Assembly: GCA_947561585.1 (NCBI GenBank)
Contig: CANNZV010000509.1
Coordinates: forward strand, 186,001-250,000
Origin: Caprella mutica
Taxonomy: Eukaryota > Arthropoda > Malacostraca > Amphipoda > Caprellidae
DNA length: 64,000 bases
Reading direction: 5' to 3'
Shown here: piece after piece, positions 11,371 to 21,992 of the stretch
Layout of the letters: each line of letters begins with the position of its first letter
How positions within the stretch are numbered: position 1 is the first letter of the stretch
Notes under the pieces: model-generated
The model's database searches: none
What the model was told of the DNA's origin: nothing
The model's input: the letters and a program-made list of their open reading frames with translations, nothing else
Position numbers and translations under genes: made by a program

Positions 11371-12222
11371 ACAGTTAATATCAGTTATGCAGGTAAAGAG
11401 GTAAGTTATTGGTTAGACCTACATACACAACTGCAACAGTTAATATCAGTTATGCAGTTAAAGAGGTAAGTTATTGGTTAGACCTACACATACAACTGCA
11501 ACAGTTAACATCAGTTATGCAGGTAAGGAGGTAAGTTATTGGTTAGACCTACATACACAACTGCAACAGTTAATATCAGTTATGCAGTTAAAGAGGTAAG
11601 TTATTGGTTAGACCTACACATACAACTGCAACAGTTAACATCAGTTATGCAGGTAAGGAGGTAAGTTATTGGTTAGACCTACATACACAACTGCAACAGT
11701 TAATATCAGTTATGCAGTTAAAGAGGTAAGTTATTGGTTAGACCTACACATACAACTGCAACAGTTAACATCAGTTATGCAGGTAAGGAGGTAAGTTATT
11801 GGTTAGACCTACATACACAACTGCAACAGTTAACATCAGTTATGCAGTTAAGGAGGTAAGTTATTGGTTAGACCTACACATACAACTGCAACAGTTAACA
11901 TCAGTTATGCAGGTAAGGAGGTAAGTTATTGGTTAGACCTACATACACAACTGCAACAGTTAACATCAGTTATGCAGGTAAAGAGGTAAGTTATTGGTTA
12001 GACCTACATACACAACTGCAACAGTTAACATCAGTTATGCAGTTAAAGAGGTAAGTTATTGGTTAGACCTACATACACAACTGCAACAGTTAACATCAGT
12101 TATGCAGGTAAAGAGGTAAGTTATTGGTTAGACCTACATACACAACTGCAACAGTTAACATCAGTTATGCAGTTAAGGAGGTAAGTTATTGGTTAGACCT
12201 ACATATACAACTGCAACAGTTA
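11371..12222 (+). repeat. 65-bp minisatellite with 130-bp dimer structure
   Basis: About 13 units of 65 bp containing CAGTTATGCAG, GGTAAGTTATTGGTTAGACC and CAACTGCAACAGTTAA. Two unit types (CAGGTAAGGAG with ACATACAC, and CAGTTAAAGAG with ACACATAC) alternate regularly in the first half, giving a 130-bp higher-order unit. The alternation breaks down toward 12000. Each unit carries GAGGTAAGT, a perfect match to the metazoan 5' splice-site consensus. Confidence 0.95.
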
Positions 12223-12639
12223 TTAGCATTACATACAATGCAAGTGTAACGTATTTACGCGGTATACTTAAAGTACCGATATTAATTCCTATACTGTACC
12301 ATACTATTATTGATAAAATATGAATACAAAACTATAAGATTAAATAAATGCATAAATAAATCACTCTCTATTTTGCTTCCTATTTTCTTCAAGTAAAGTT
12401 TACTGTATTCAAATTAATTATTTCTTTATTGAATTTAAAGATTGCTACATGAATTTTAAGAGAGTGTGGATTCGAATGATGAAATATTTAAAATGTTCCT
12501 AAGATGTTCATTAGAGCACTAAATACAGTAAATGAACATGAACAAGTACATGAAATTCTGCTTCGGAAAATCCATACGGTGCCATTCACTCGAACACAGG
12601 GGGTATCATGTTCAACTTCCGGATGTACTGACGAGTTGT
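12223..12639. other. Unique AT-rich sequence, nothing seen
   Basis: Spacer without a gene. GAACATG/GATGTTC words begin to appear near 12500, ahead of the repeat that follows. Confidence 0.4.
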
Positions 12640-12748
12640 GAACATTTTGTGATGAACATCGTGATTATTTCAAGATGAACATTTGTGAACATTTCCAGAT
12701 GAACATTCTGAACATTTCCAAATGAACATTCTGAACATTTCCAGAAAT
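12640..12748 (+). repeat. Degenerate GATGAACATT repeat
   Basis: Four to five copies of a roughly 23-bp unit, GATGAACATTCTGAACATTT with CCA. The spacing of GAA and TTC words loosely resembles heat-shock elements, but the frames between words are not consistently those of a functional site. Confidence 0.7.
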
Positions 12749-12965
12749 ATTTTCACATATTTTAGTAAAGATTTTTTTTTCATAGATTTTAAATTCAGAG
12801 ACTGTTCAACACACTCTAATTTTAATTTATTAGCGACCACTAATTACCATTGGTTTTCATTAATTGGGCACCTTTAATTTATCAGCAGACACTTTAATTG
12901 ATTAGAAAAGTTTCCATGGAAAATATCACAGATGGTAGCAAGGAGCAGAAACAAAGTTTTGGTAA

Positions 12966-13082
12966 AATTATATAATGCACATACGCAGTATATGCATAAA
13001 TGTAACAAAATTATTTAATGCACATACGCAGTATATGCATAAATGTAACAACATTATATAATACACATACGCAGTATATACT
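12966..13082 (+). repeat. Short 47-bp tandem repeat
   Basis: Two and a half copies of a unit containing AATGCACATACGCAGTATAT and GCATAAATGTAACAA. The word TACGCAGTA also occurs in the large array beginning at 13295, so this may be a decayed relative. 13083-13294 is AT-rich spacer. Confidence 0.75.
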
Positions 13083-13294
13083 CCATTATAATACAAATTA
13101 TATATTACACGTACAATATAATTATAATACATTATAATTATACATTATAATACAAAGTATATAAAACAATTTATGAACAAAGTAACAATACTCAAAATTA
13201 TATATACACAAAGTATAATATAAGTAAAAACTACTTAATATAGATAGTACATTATAATGCAAAGTAAATACTAAATACTATATTCTAATACAAA

Positions 13295-13949
13295 TTGCAA
13301 ACTAAATAATGTGTACGCAGTACAAACTAAATAATGTGTACGCAGTACAAACTAAATAATATGTACGCAGTACAAACTAAATAATGTGTACGCAGTACAA
13401 ACTAAATAATGTGTACGCAGTACAAACTAAATAATATGTACGCAGTACAAACTAAATAATGTGTACGCAGTACAAACTAAATAATGTGTACGCAGTACAA
13501 ACTAAATAATGTGTACGCAGTACAAACTACACAATATGTACGCAGTACAAACTAAATAATGTGTACGCAGTACAAACTACACAATATGTACGCAGTACAA
13601 ACTACACAATATGTACGCAGTACAAACTACACAATATGTACGCAGTACAAACTAAATAATGTGTACGCAGTACAAACTACACAATATGTACGCAGTACAA
13701 ACTAAATAATGTGTACGCAGTACAAACTACACAATATGTACGCAGTACAAACTACACAATATGTACGCAGTACAAACTACACAATATGTACGCAGTACAA
13801 ACTAAATAATGTGTACGCAGTACAAACTACACAATATGTACGCAGTACAAACTACACAATGTGTACGCAGTACAAACTACACAATATGTACGCAGTAAAA
13901 ACTACACAATGTGTACGCAGTACAAACTACACAATATGTACGAAGTACG
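13295..13949 (+). repeat. 25-bp minisatellite (ACGCAGTACAAACTA)
   Basis: About 26 units of 25 bp with ACGCAGTACAAACTA followed by either AATAATGTGT or CACAATATGT. The first type fills the 5' part, the two mix in the middle and the second dominates the 3' part. The 95-codon plus frame at 13709-13996 is repeat-derived. Confidence 0.95.
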
Positions 13950-14149
13950 TTATACCAGTCAGTACAGGGGAGAGTCCTGACAAAGGGTGGTATTAATAGG
14001 ATGATCACACACCGTAAAATAACCTCCTTTGAGTTGAAGCAGAGCAAAATACCCAGGGAATATATTTATGGTTTGTATTTGGGTTGACTGTTGAAACATT
14101 GGCTCATCTGTCTCTGTCTTAAATTATTCAATACTGAGCTACCAGTGAA

Positions 14150-14213
14150 TAGGGACAAGTTACTAGTTATCGGAAAGATCTACATTTACGATTATGTAGG
14201 AAAAAATTATACA
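14150..14213. mobile_element. Family A left-end fragment
   Basis: TAGGGACAAGTTACTAGTTA, then CGGAAAGATCTACATTTACG, is a diverged left arm. No right arm is seen. Confidence 0.55.
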
Positions 14214-14307
14214 GGGTGTTTCATTTCAGATCCGATGAAATTTTACAGCTTCCATAAAAACCTAAAAAAAATTCAGTAGTACTATTTGTGTCTCTAGTAA
14301 CACCATT

Positions 14308-14668
14308 CCTCTATTAGTATCAGTACTATCGACTATTCATCTATTAGTATCAGTACTATCGACTATTCCTCTATTAGTATCAGTACTATCGACTATTCCT
14401 CTATTAGTACCAGTACTATCGACTATTCCTCTAATAGTACCAGAACTATCGACTATTCCTCTAATAGTATCAGTACTATCGACTATTCCTCTAATAGTAC
14501 CAGTACTATCGACTATTCCTCTAATAGTACCAGTACTATCGACTATTCCTCTAATAGTACCAGTACTATCGACTATTCCTCTAATAGTACCAGTACTATC
14601 GACTATTCCTCTAATAGTACCAGTACTATCGACTATTCCTCTAATAGTACCAGTACTATCGGTTTCTC
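14308..14668 (+). repeat. 30-bp minisatellite with internal dyads
   Basis: About 12 units of 30 bp: CTATTCCTCTAATAG followed by TACCAGTACTATCGA. CTATT...AATAG and the GTAC words make each unit partly self-complementary. First units carry ATTAGTATC, later ones AATAGTACC. Confidence 0.95.
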
Positions 14669-15359
14669 AGTCTAGTAACATAGCAGGTCTAGAAGAAGCT
14701 TTTAATAGACCATTGGGACATCATTAGGACATCGAGGGAATTGATAGGACGCAATGATCGGTAATGGGAAACATAATAGGACATAGAACACGATAATAAA
14801 AACACTGGTTATTTTAAACAACCAGTTAAATGCTGTAAAAAATTATAATCATTTTAAATGTCTAAAGTTCATTTTTGAATATAATGCTAACTTAATTGAA
14901 GGTTACTTCTTTAATCATTAACCTTTTTCATTACATATAACTATCATTAAACAACTTCGTTAAGATGGATCATAGCCAAGGAGACCCTTCCAATAAATCG
15001 CTAGAATTTTTGGGAAACAACTGCAATAATCAAGACATCAGTAATGGTAAGTAGGTTAATTTGCAGAACTCTGAACTTCCGGTCTTCAATCAATCTTTGA
15101 CTCTTATGAAACATGGAGAATATTTTCGGAGAATTGTATCAGAGATCTCTACATTGAAGACAATGAAAGATGTCATATCTTCTACAGAAACGTATAACAC
15201 AAGTTTCTACATCTGAAGCAGGACATATCGTTTTAAACTGCTGACGTGGCACAATGCAGTTGCATGAGTAGGCTAAGCCATTGATAGGAATTATCATCAT
15301 GGCTGCATATTTCCATGCAATGCATTTGATCTTTATCAAAATGATATCAATATTTGTGA
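14669..15359. other. Unique sequence, nothing assigned
   Basis: Mixed composition. The words CATTAGGACATCG and GATAGGACGCAATG give a weak, irregular repetition at 14715-14790. No gene is seen. Confidence 0.4.
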
Positions 15360-15720
15360 TGGTAAGGATGACTACTATTGATTCAATAGTAACGATAATT
15401 ACTATTGATGTAATAGTAACGATCACCACTATTGATGTAATAGTAACGATAATTACTATTGATGTAATAGTAACGATCACCACTATTGTTGTAATAGTAA
15501 CGATGACTACTGTTGATTTAATAGTAACGATAATTACTATTGATGTAATAGTAACGATATTTACTATTGATGTAATAGTAACGATAATTACTATTGATGT
15601 AATAGTAACGATAATTACTATTGATGTAATAGTAACGATCACCACTATTGATGTAATAGTAACGATATTTAATATTGATGTAATAGTAACGATAATTACT
15701 ATTGATGTAATAGTATCCTG
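15360..15720 (+). repeat. 27-bp minisatellite
   Basis: About 13 units of 27 bp containing ACTATTGATGTAATAGTAAC and GATAATT or GATCACC. Since 27 is a multiple of 3, one frame on each strand stays open (TIDVIV-type peptide on plus, TSIVIIV-type on minus). Neither is credible as a protein. Confidence 0.94.
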
Positions 15721-15744
15721 TACTATTTATATGTTAGTAAAAGA

Positions 15745-15870
15745 AACCTGTGCTATCACAGTGATAGTACTCACTATCACTGTGATAATACTCACTATCA
15801 CTGTGATAATACTCACTATCACTGTGATAGTACTCACTATCACTGTAATAGTACTCACTATCACTGTACT
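15745..15870 (+). repeat. 21-bp repeat continuing the cluster
   Basis: Five to six units of 21 bp, ACTCACTATCACTGTGATAA plus one base. It grades into the 38-bp array that follows by sharing ACTCACTATCACTGT. Confidence 0.88.
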
Positions 15871-16812
15871 ATCACTCAGTACCACACTACTATCACTATC
15901 ACTGTACTAGTACTCACTATCACACTGCTATCACTATCACTGTACTAGTACTCACTATCACACTACTATCACTATCACTGTACTAGTACTCACTATCACA
16001 CTACTATCACTATCACTGTACTAGTACTCACTATCGCACTACTATCACTATCACTGTACTAGTACTCACTATCACACTACTATCACTATCACTGTACTAG
16101 TACTCACTATCACACTACTATCACTATCACTGTACTAGTACTCACTATCACACTACTATCACTATCACTGTACTAGTACTCACTATCACTGTACTATCAC
16201 TCAGTATCACACTACTATCACTATCACTGTACTAGTACTCACTATCACACTACTATCACTAACACTGTACTAGTACTCACTATCGCACTACTATCACTAT
16301 CACTGTACTAGTACTCACTATCGCACTACTATCACTATCACTGTACTAGTACTCACTATCGCACTACTATCACTAACACTGTACTAGTACTCACTATCAC
16401 ACTACTATCACTATCACTGTACTAGTACTCACTATCACACTACTATCACTATCACTGTACTAGTACTCACTATCGCACTACTATCACTATCACTGTACTA
16501 GTACTCAGTATCACACTACTATCACTATCACTGTACTAGTACTCACTATCACACTACTATCACTAACACTGTACTAGTACTCACTATCACACTACCATCA
16601 CTAACACTGTACTAGTACTCACTATCGCACTACTATCACTATCACTGTACTAGTACTCACTATCACACTACTATCACTATCACTGTACTAGTACTCACTA
16701 TCGCACTACTATCACTATCACTGCGATAGTACTCACTATCACACTACTATCACTATCACTGTACTAGCACTCAGTACCACACTACTATCACTATCACTGC
16801 GATAGCACTACC
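15871..16812 (+). repeat. 38-bp minisatellite
   Basis: About 24 units of 38 bp containing CTACTATCACTATCACTGTA and CTAGTACTCACTATC, with the palindrome GTACTAGTAC in most units. Shared words with the arrays at 14308, 15360 and 15745 suggest the four neighbouring arrays descend from one another. Confidence 0.94.
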
Positions 16813-17064
16813 ACTATACCTATATTATCCAATCCCCCTCTTCATTTTCCTCTCCCAGAGCATGTTTATAGCTTGCTAATGGATTCACAGAATTAGTATA
16901 GTGAGTAGAGCCTGCTGATTAGTCTCGATAATTACCCAGATTAACATGACACATAATATTGTAACTGGTGATTAGATGGCTGCTTCTGAGAAAACTTTAA
17001 CCATTTATTATATTTATCAAAGACTTCTACATCTGCTTTGATTTTTTCTATTTAATTTGGTACA

Positions 17065-18208
17065 GGATTTATTTTAATAAATTAGTTTTGGTACATGATG
17101 TATTAGTTATTTTAATAAATTAGTTTTTGGTACATGATGTATTAGTTATTTTAATAAATTAGTTTTTGGTACATGATGTATTAGTTATTTTAGTAAATTA
17201 GTTTTTGGTACATGATGTATTAGTTATTTTAATAAATTAGTTTTGGTACATGATGTATTAGTTATTTTAATAAATTAGTTTTTGGTACATGATGTATTAG
17301 TTATTTTAATAAATTAGTTTTGGTACATGATGTATTAGTTATTGTAATAAATTAGTTTTTGGTACATGATGTATTAGTTATTTTAATAAATTAGTTTTTG
17401 GTACATGATGTATTAGTTATTTTAATAAATTAGTTTTGGTACATGATGTATTAGTTATTTTAATAAATTAGTTTTTGGTACATGATGTATTAGTTATTTT
17501 AATAAATTAGTTTTGGTACATGATGTATTAGTTATTTTAATAAATTAGTTTTGGTACATGATGTATTAGTTATTTTAATAAATTAGTTTTGGTACATGAT
17601 GTATTAGTTATTTTAATAAATTAGTTTTGGTACATGATGTATTAGTTATTTTAATAAATTAGTTTTGGTACATGATGTATTAGTTATTTTAATAAATTAG
17701 TTTTTGGTACATGATGTATTAGTTATTTTGATAAATTAGTTTTGGTACATGATGTATTAGTTATTTTAATAAATTAGTTTTGGTACATGATGTATTAGTT
17801 ATTTTAATAAATTAGTTTTTGGTACATGATGTATTAGTTATTTTAATAAATTAGTTTTTGGTACATGATGTATTAGTTATTTTAGTAAATTAGTTTTGGT
17901 ACATGATGTATTAGTTATTTTAATAAATTAGTTTTGGTACATGATGTATTAGTTATTTTAGTAAATTAGTTTTGGTACATGATGTATTAGTTATTTTAAT
18001 AAATTAGTTTTGGTACATGATGTATTAGTTATTTTAATAAATTAGTTTTTGGTACATGATGTATTAGTTATTTTAATAAATTAGTTTTTGGTACATGATG
18101 TATTAGTTATTTTAGTAAATTAGTTTTGGTACATGATGTATTAGTTATTTTAATAAATTAGTTTTGGTACATGATGTATTAGTTATTTTAGTAAATTAGT
18201 TTTGGTAT
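17065..18208 (+). repeat. 38/39-bp minisatellite
   Basis: About 29 units containing GGTACATGATGTATTAGTTA and TTTTAATAAATTAG. Units differ mainly in the number of T residues before GGTACATG (four or five), giving 38- and 39-bp forms, and in TTTAGTAAA against TTTAATAAA. Confidence 0.95.
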
Positions 18209-18337
18209 ACGTATATGTATTATATATTTATTTTCCTCCGTAATTTAAATTATCTCTATAAATTTATTTTAATTTGTTTATCATTTCAGTCATTTCTATT
18301 TATTGGATATATCAAAAATTTCTGATTAATTCACAGA

Positions 18338-18459
18338 TAGGGTAAATTCCTAATCACCAGACAGTTCCACATTATCGATCATATAAGAACAAAGTATATA
18401 ATATTAATCTTTCAAATTTTGTTTACCCTATTTATACTTATCCTAACATAACGAGTTAA
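18338..18459. mobile_element. Family A left part, broken
   Basis: The left arm TAGGGTAAATTCCTAATCAC, then AGTTCCACATTATCGATCAT, is followed by other AT-rich sequence and ends against the complete copy at 18460. The insertion of that copy may have displaced its right arm. Confidence 0.65.
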
Positions 18460-18616
18460 ATAGGGTAAGTTCTTAATTATCGGTCAGTACTACATTTTCG
18501 GTCACGTAAGAAAGAACGATATAATAATGAAAATTAAAAACAAATAATAATTATTATATCGTTCTTTCTTACGTGTCCGAAAATGTAGTACTGTCCGATA
18601 ACTCAGAACTTACCCT
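18460..18616. mobile_element. Family A element, near-perfect hairpin
   Basis: Ends TAGGGTAAGTTCTTAATTAT and AACTCAGAACTTACCCTA with TA flanks. The two arms share changes not seen in most other copies: ACTACATTTTCGG with CCGAAAATGTAGT, and CACGTAAGAAAGAACGATAT with ATATCGTTCTTTCTTACGTG. The loop is only about 20 bp, so the whole 155 bp could fold as one stem. Confidence 0.93.
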
Positions 18617-18959
18617 ACTATACACAATGACATATTAAATCATTTACCCATATTAAAAAGTTAAGGAAAAACAGTGAAAACTTTATTTGCTAGCGGTAAA
18701 CTAGTCATATCACTACATTTCCAACACACTTGATCTGTTTGTTAGTGCATATGTGTGTGTATAGGTGTGTTGATGCTGTGTATGTGTATGTGTTGATTTT
18801 GTTCACCAGTTGATGTTATCTGAGTAAATAGGAAACAAAAGCATCAAACATCAGATTGGCTGCAAAGTTTAGACCAGCTCTTATCGCTTCATAATTGACT
18901 GTTTTGGTTCATTATAAGCTTGCAAAAATAACACTGCCTGCAGGACCAATTGGCCATCG
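18617..18959. other. Unique sequence with a TG-rich patch
   Basis: A TG-rich stretch (about 18748-18800) resembles a decayed microsatellite. No gene is recognised. Confidence 0.4.
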
Positions 18960-19517
18960 TTAAAGGGGCAGTTCAGTCAAAATCAAACTATCGCCAAATT
19001 GGTTCTAAATCGATTTAGTATATTTATTTATGTAACATAAGAATATTCGTTGATTTTAGAAATGTTTATATAAAAAGTATATTGTAAATTAGTGGCGCCA
19101 TCTGTGGACTGCGGTGGACCGCGTAACTAATCATTGTGGTACGTAAACAAAATGATAACCAGTCCCAGACTTGAATCTTGAATCTGTTATTATATGTTTG
19201 AAAAACTGTGAAATTGAAAACTGTCCTTCGAGATTTAGTTTTGAAAAGAAAACCATCTCTTCATAAATTACCTGTTAATACAGTTGATAGAAAAATTGTT
19301 CACATGTTATCAGCTGTAAAATGTAAACAAATAGTACAGAGTGGTGGCGCCATCTGTGGGAGGACGCAGGAACTAAATCGAATTTATAAAATATGATATA
19401 TATCGCTTATTATATTTTTTTCAATCGTTTAATTCTACAAGAATGCTTTATTCTTACTAAGTGATCGTTCAACATTAAATATTATGAAAACAAAAATTGA
19501 CTGAACTGCCCCTTTAA
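18960..19517. mobile_element. Family C TIR element flanked by TTAA
   Basis: A perfect 20-bp inverted repeat, TTAAAGGGGCAGTTCAGTCA and its complement, bounds 558 bp. Taken as TTAA target duplications around AGGGGCAG...CTGCCCCT, it has the target preference of piggyBac-type transposases. It is too short to encode one and no long frame is present. Inside, GGTGGCGCCATCTGTGG-type words occur twice (about 19092 and 19345) and GTAAACAAA twice. Confidence 0.85.
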
Positions 19518-19732
19518 TGGTGAATAAATTTAAAAGCCAGATAGAGAGTTACGGTGTGTTTTATATTTATAATTTTGTATAATACAAATCATCTTTATTT
19601 TGTTATATTATTTATATTATATATTAAAAATGATATTCGTATTATATTATTATCATTATTATATCATTTGTTAAGATAAATAGGAGACGATAATTTAATC
19701 TTCTATTGCCCTACGATAAATTCATTTCAGAT
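19518..19732. other. AT-rich spacer
   Basis: Nothing recognised. Confidence 0.4.
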
Positions 19733-19846
19733 TAGGGTTAGTAAATCATGGATATCAATTAAAATAAAAAGGTAAATAATTATTCATATATTTTTCATCA
19801 CATGATCGAAAATGTGGAACCGTCCGATAACTCGGAACTTACCCTA
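19733..19846. mobile_element. Family A element with truncated left arm
   Basis: TAGGGTTAGTAAATCATGG at the left joins directly to a half palindrome (CATGGATATCAATTAAAAT). The right arm GATCGAAAATGTGGAACCG ... GGAACTTACCCTA is intact. An internal deletion removed most of the left arm. Confidence 0.8.
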
Positions 19847-20042
19847 ATAAATATAACAAAATAATACCCAAAAATACTGATATCGTATCGTTTGATTGAT
19901 ATTGGCGAACATATTTCCTGCTGCTTCGAATAAACTTTCTGCTGACGTCATCACTTTTTAGAAAATATCATTCTATTTCAATATGTGGGTCTGAGTGATG
20001 CTGTGGAAAGATGTACAGTGATGAGATTAATTAGATGAACAA

Positions 20043-20253
20043 TAGGGTAAGTTACGAATTATCGGTCAGTTCCACATCTTCGGTCATAAAAGAAAAAATA
20101 TATATTATAATCATTCTATTATTTTAATTGGTATCCATATACCTGCAGGTATCATGGATACCAATTAAAATTAAAATAAATTATTATTATTATATTATTT
20201 TTTCTTATATGACCAAAGATGTGAAACTGACCGATAATTCGTCACTTACCCTA
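20043..20253. mobile_element. Family A element, reference-quality full copy
   Basis: 211 bp from TAGGGTAAGTTACGAATTAT to CGTCACTTACCCTA with TA flanks. Order of parts: outer TIR, CAGTTCCACATCTTCGGTC, A-rich block, AT-rich block, central palindrome with ACCTGCAGGT, and the inverse of each. It has no coding capacity. A terminal GGG and a TA duplication fit a Tc1/mariner-type non-autonomous element. Confidence 0.93.
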
Positions 20254-20292
20254 TAAATGTTATTTAAAGATAGTATATTTGAAATAAAGGAT

Positions 20293-20298
20293 TTTATT
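20293..20298 (-). promoter_or_regulatory. Candidate polyadenylation signal
   Basis: AATAAA on the minus strand, about 33 bases past the stop codon of the candidate terminal exon at 20331-20514. Such hexamers are common in AT-rich DNA, so the support is its position only. Confidence 0.35.
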
Positions 20299-20330
20299 AC
20301 ATAGTATCATCAAGTTAAAGTATATAATTA

Positions 20331-20514
20331 TTATGCTTGACTTGTATTTATTAAATTAATAATGGATAATTGTATTTCATTGAATTTTTTTCCTAAATAA
20401 CTAAGTAAAGCTATTAAAACCAATAGAAACACAATTTGAATTATCACATATGATGAAAGCCATTTATTCATACACTGTATACTTATTGCTTCAACAGTAC
20501 ACCCGAATACGCAT
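20331..20514 (-). CDS. Candidate 3'-terminal exon of a membrane protein, tetraspanin-like
   Basis: Minus-strand frame ending in TAA at 20331. A good acceptor (CTACCTACTTATTTTAG) precedes position 20514, where the exon would start with one base completing a split codon, giving 60 residues. They begin CVFGCTVEAISIQCMNKW, then one strong hydrophobic helix SYVIIQIVFLLVLIALLSYL, then a basic GKKF and a 20-residue polar tail. The order GC, Trp, last membrane helix, short cytosolic tail is that of the end of tetraspanins (end of the large loop plus TM4), though the Cys-to-Trp distance is longer than usual. Alternatively the exon starts further upstream: the frame stays open to 20600 with an ATG at 20570. 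No upstream exons were found. The family assignment is inference. Confidence 0.4.
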
Positions 20515-20790
20515 CTAAAATAAGTAGGTAGCACATTCTGGTGAATGTACGACCACTTACTGACTAGCATATAAGACTGCTGAATGTTGTAAACGAATTA
20601 TATATGTTGTTATAAACAATGTATGTATTACTAACATTTTAAAATTAATAAAAAACTTATTGAATTTTATTAAAGCAAAATATGTATCGATACAAGTTCA
20701 ACCATTATTAAATTTACCAATATCGCTTTTAATGATTAAACGTTGTTTACAATTAACAATTTTAAAACACATTTTAACTCAATGAACAGT

Positions 20791-20855
20791 AGGTTAAGTT
20801 CCGGGTTCGAACGGTTCCACATTTTCGACCATGTAAAATATACATAATTTAACAC
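20791..20855. mobile_element. Family A left-end fragment
   Basis: TAGGTTAAGTTCCGGGTTCG and ACGGTTCCACATTTTCGACC match the left arm. No right arm follows. Confidence 0.65.
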
Positions 20856-20904
20856 TTACTTTAAGAGGTTCATTCATAACACCACATGATTGTATTCGAT
20901 ACCA

Positions 20905-20966
20905 TTTCATTTCGTCTATGATATTCTTACGATCTATGATTTTAAAAGCATATTGTCACAACCCTT
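20905..20966. mobile_element. Family D right-end fragment
   Basis: TTTCGTCTATGATATTCTTA, then GATCTATGATTTTAAAAGC and ATATTGTCACAACCCTTTG, closely matches the right end of the element at 5238-5437. The left end is missing. Confidence 0.75.
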
Positions 20967-21000
20967 TGCTTTATAATAAAGCGTTTTGTTCACAGCATCA

Positions 21001-21300
21001 CAATGAAGTTACAGCTTGCGTATCACCCAGAGTGCCAGAACAAGTTGCTCATATCTCTCTGGCACTCATCCAGTATTCGATAAATCTCTTATAATCGAGT
21101 CCAAACAAAATAACTTCCGTGCCAAAAGTTCTCCTTCGAACCAGACACTAAGAAATGGGGCCACGTTAAAGTCATTTGAAACCTGGGCAGATGGCGTTAC
21201 TCATGGTATAATTCTACCTAAAATTAATACCTTCAGAATAATGAGGAATAATAAGAATCTGCCAAAATGGAATTCAAGGTATAATTCTACCTAAGAAAGA
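21001..21300 (+). other. Candidate coding island, open in more than one frame
   Basis: Non-repetitive sequence of balanced composition after an acceptor-like GTTTTGTTCACAG (about 20986-20998). One frame is open from there for 33 codons (HHNEVTACVSPRVPEQVA...). Another is open for about 95 codons to a TAA at 21292 (contains SNQTLRNGATLKSFETW), without an ATG near its start. I recognise no domain. The 3' part overlaps an imperfect repeat. Confidence 0.2.
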
Positions 21301-21410
21301 ATATGAATAAAGAGGATATTAATAAATAATAAATAATAGTTATTTGAAACCTAGGCACCTGGCGATACTCAAGGTATATTTTTAGCTAAGAATTAATAGG
21401 AAATAAAGAG
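21165..21410 (+). repeat. Imperfect direct repeat, about 175 bp apart
   Basis: TTTGAAACCTGGGCAGATGG with CGTTACTCATGGTATAATT is echoed by TTTGAAACCTAGGCACCTGG with CGATACTCAAGGTATATTT. A third partial copy (TTCAAGGTATAATTCTACC) lies between. It looks like an old duplication. Confidence 0.6.
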
Positions 21411-21990
21411 CATATAAATTAATATGTACTTATCAGTACAATTATTGGAAGTGTGATGGTGAATTTTATGATTTTATGAAAAATTCAGTGGGTTTTGTGC
21501 AACAGAGGATATTGATTAGTACAAAAGGCACGAACAAGGATAATAAATAGAGTATTTTAATAATATTATTAACACTAGAACAAACAAGGATAATTTGTTC
21601 TCATAAAATATCATAGGTAGATACTGGGAATATATGAGAGACAAATGTTTGAAAAGTAAAAAACAGTCAAATTTCCTGTCCATGTTACCAACAGTAATAT
21701 TTGATGTATGGTATAAATATATAAAAGAAACATAATAGATAATTCCTCTATCATAGAATTTTAAATTTGAGAATTTATATAAACTAAGTTAATCATAAAC
21801 AGAATGACACAAAAAATTCCTTTATTATCTCTACATCAAAGTTGATGAAAAGATATACTTTGTATAACAAAATTGAATCTAAAAATTACCTACTAATAAT
21901 GTAGCTACTAACCAAAATAATCAATCTAAAATGTTGAGTACAATCAAGTACATGCCAAAGATAAGATATATATTTTTCTTAATCCTCTAC
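21411..21990. other. Unique AT-rich sequence
   Basis: No repeat or gene. It would be the intron upstream of the candidate exon at 21993 if that exon is real. Confidence 0.35.
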
Positions 21991-21992
21991 AG

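Noticed and set aside
12640..12748. Heat-shock element cluster
   Set aside because: GAA and TTC words occur, but the five-base phasing is broken in most units and the source is a simple 23-bp repeat.
19208..19396. 62-codon basic frame inside the TTAA-flanked element
   Set aside because: No ATG at its start, no transposase motif, and too short.
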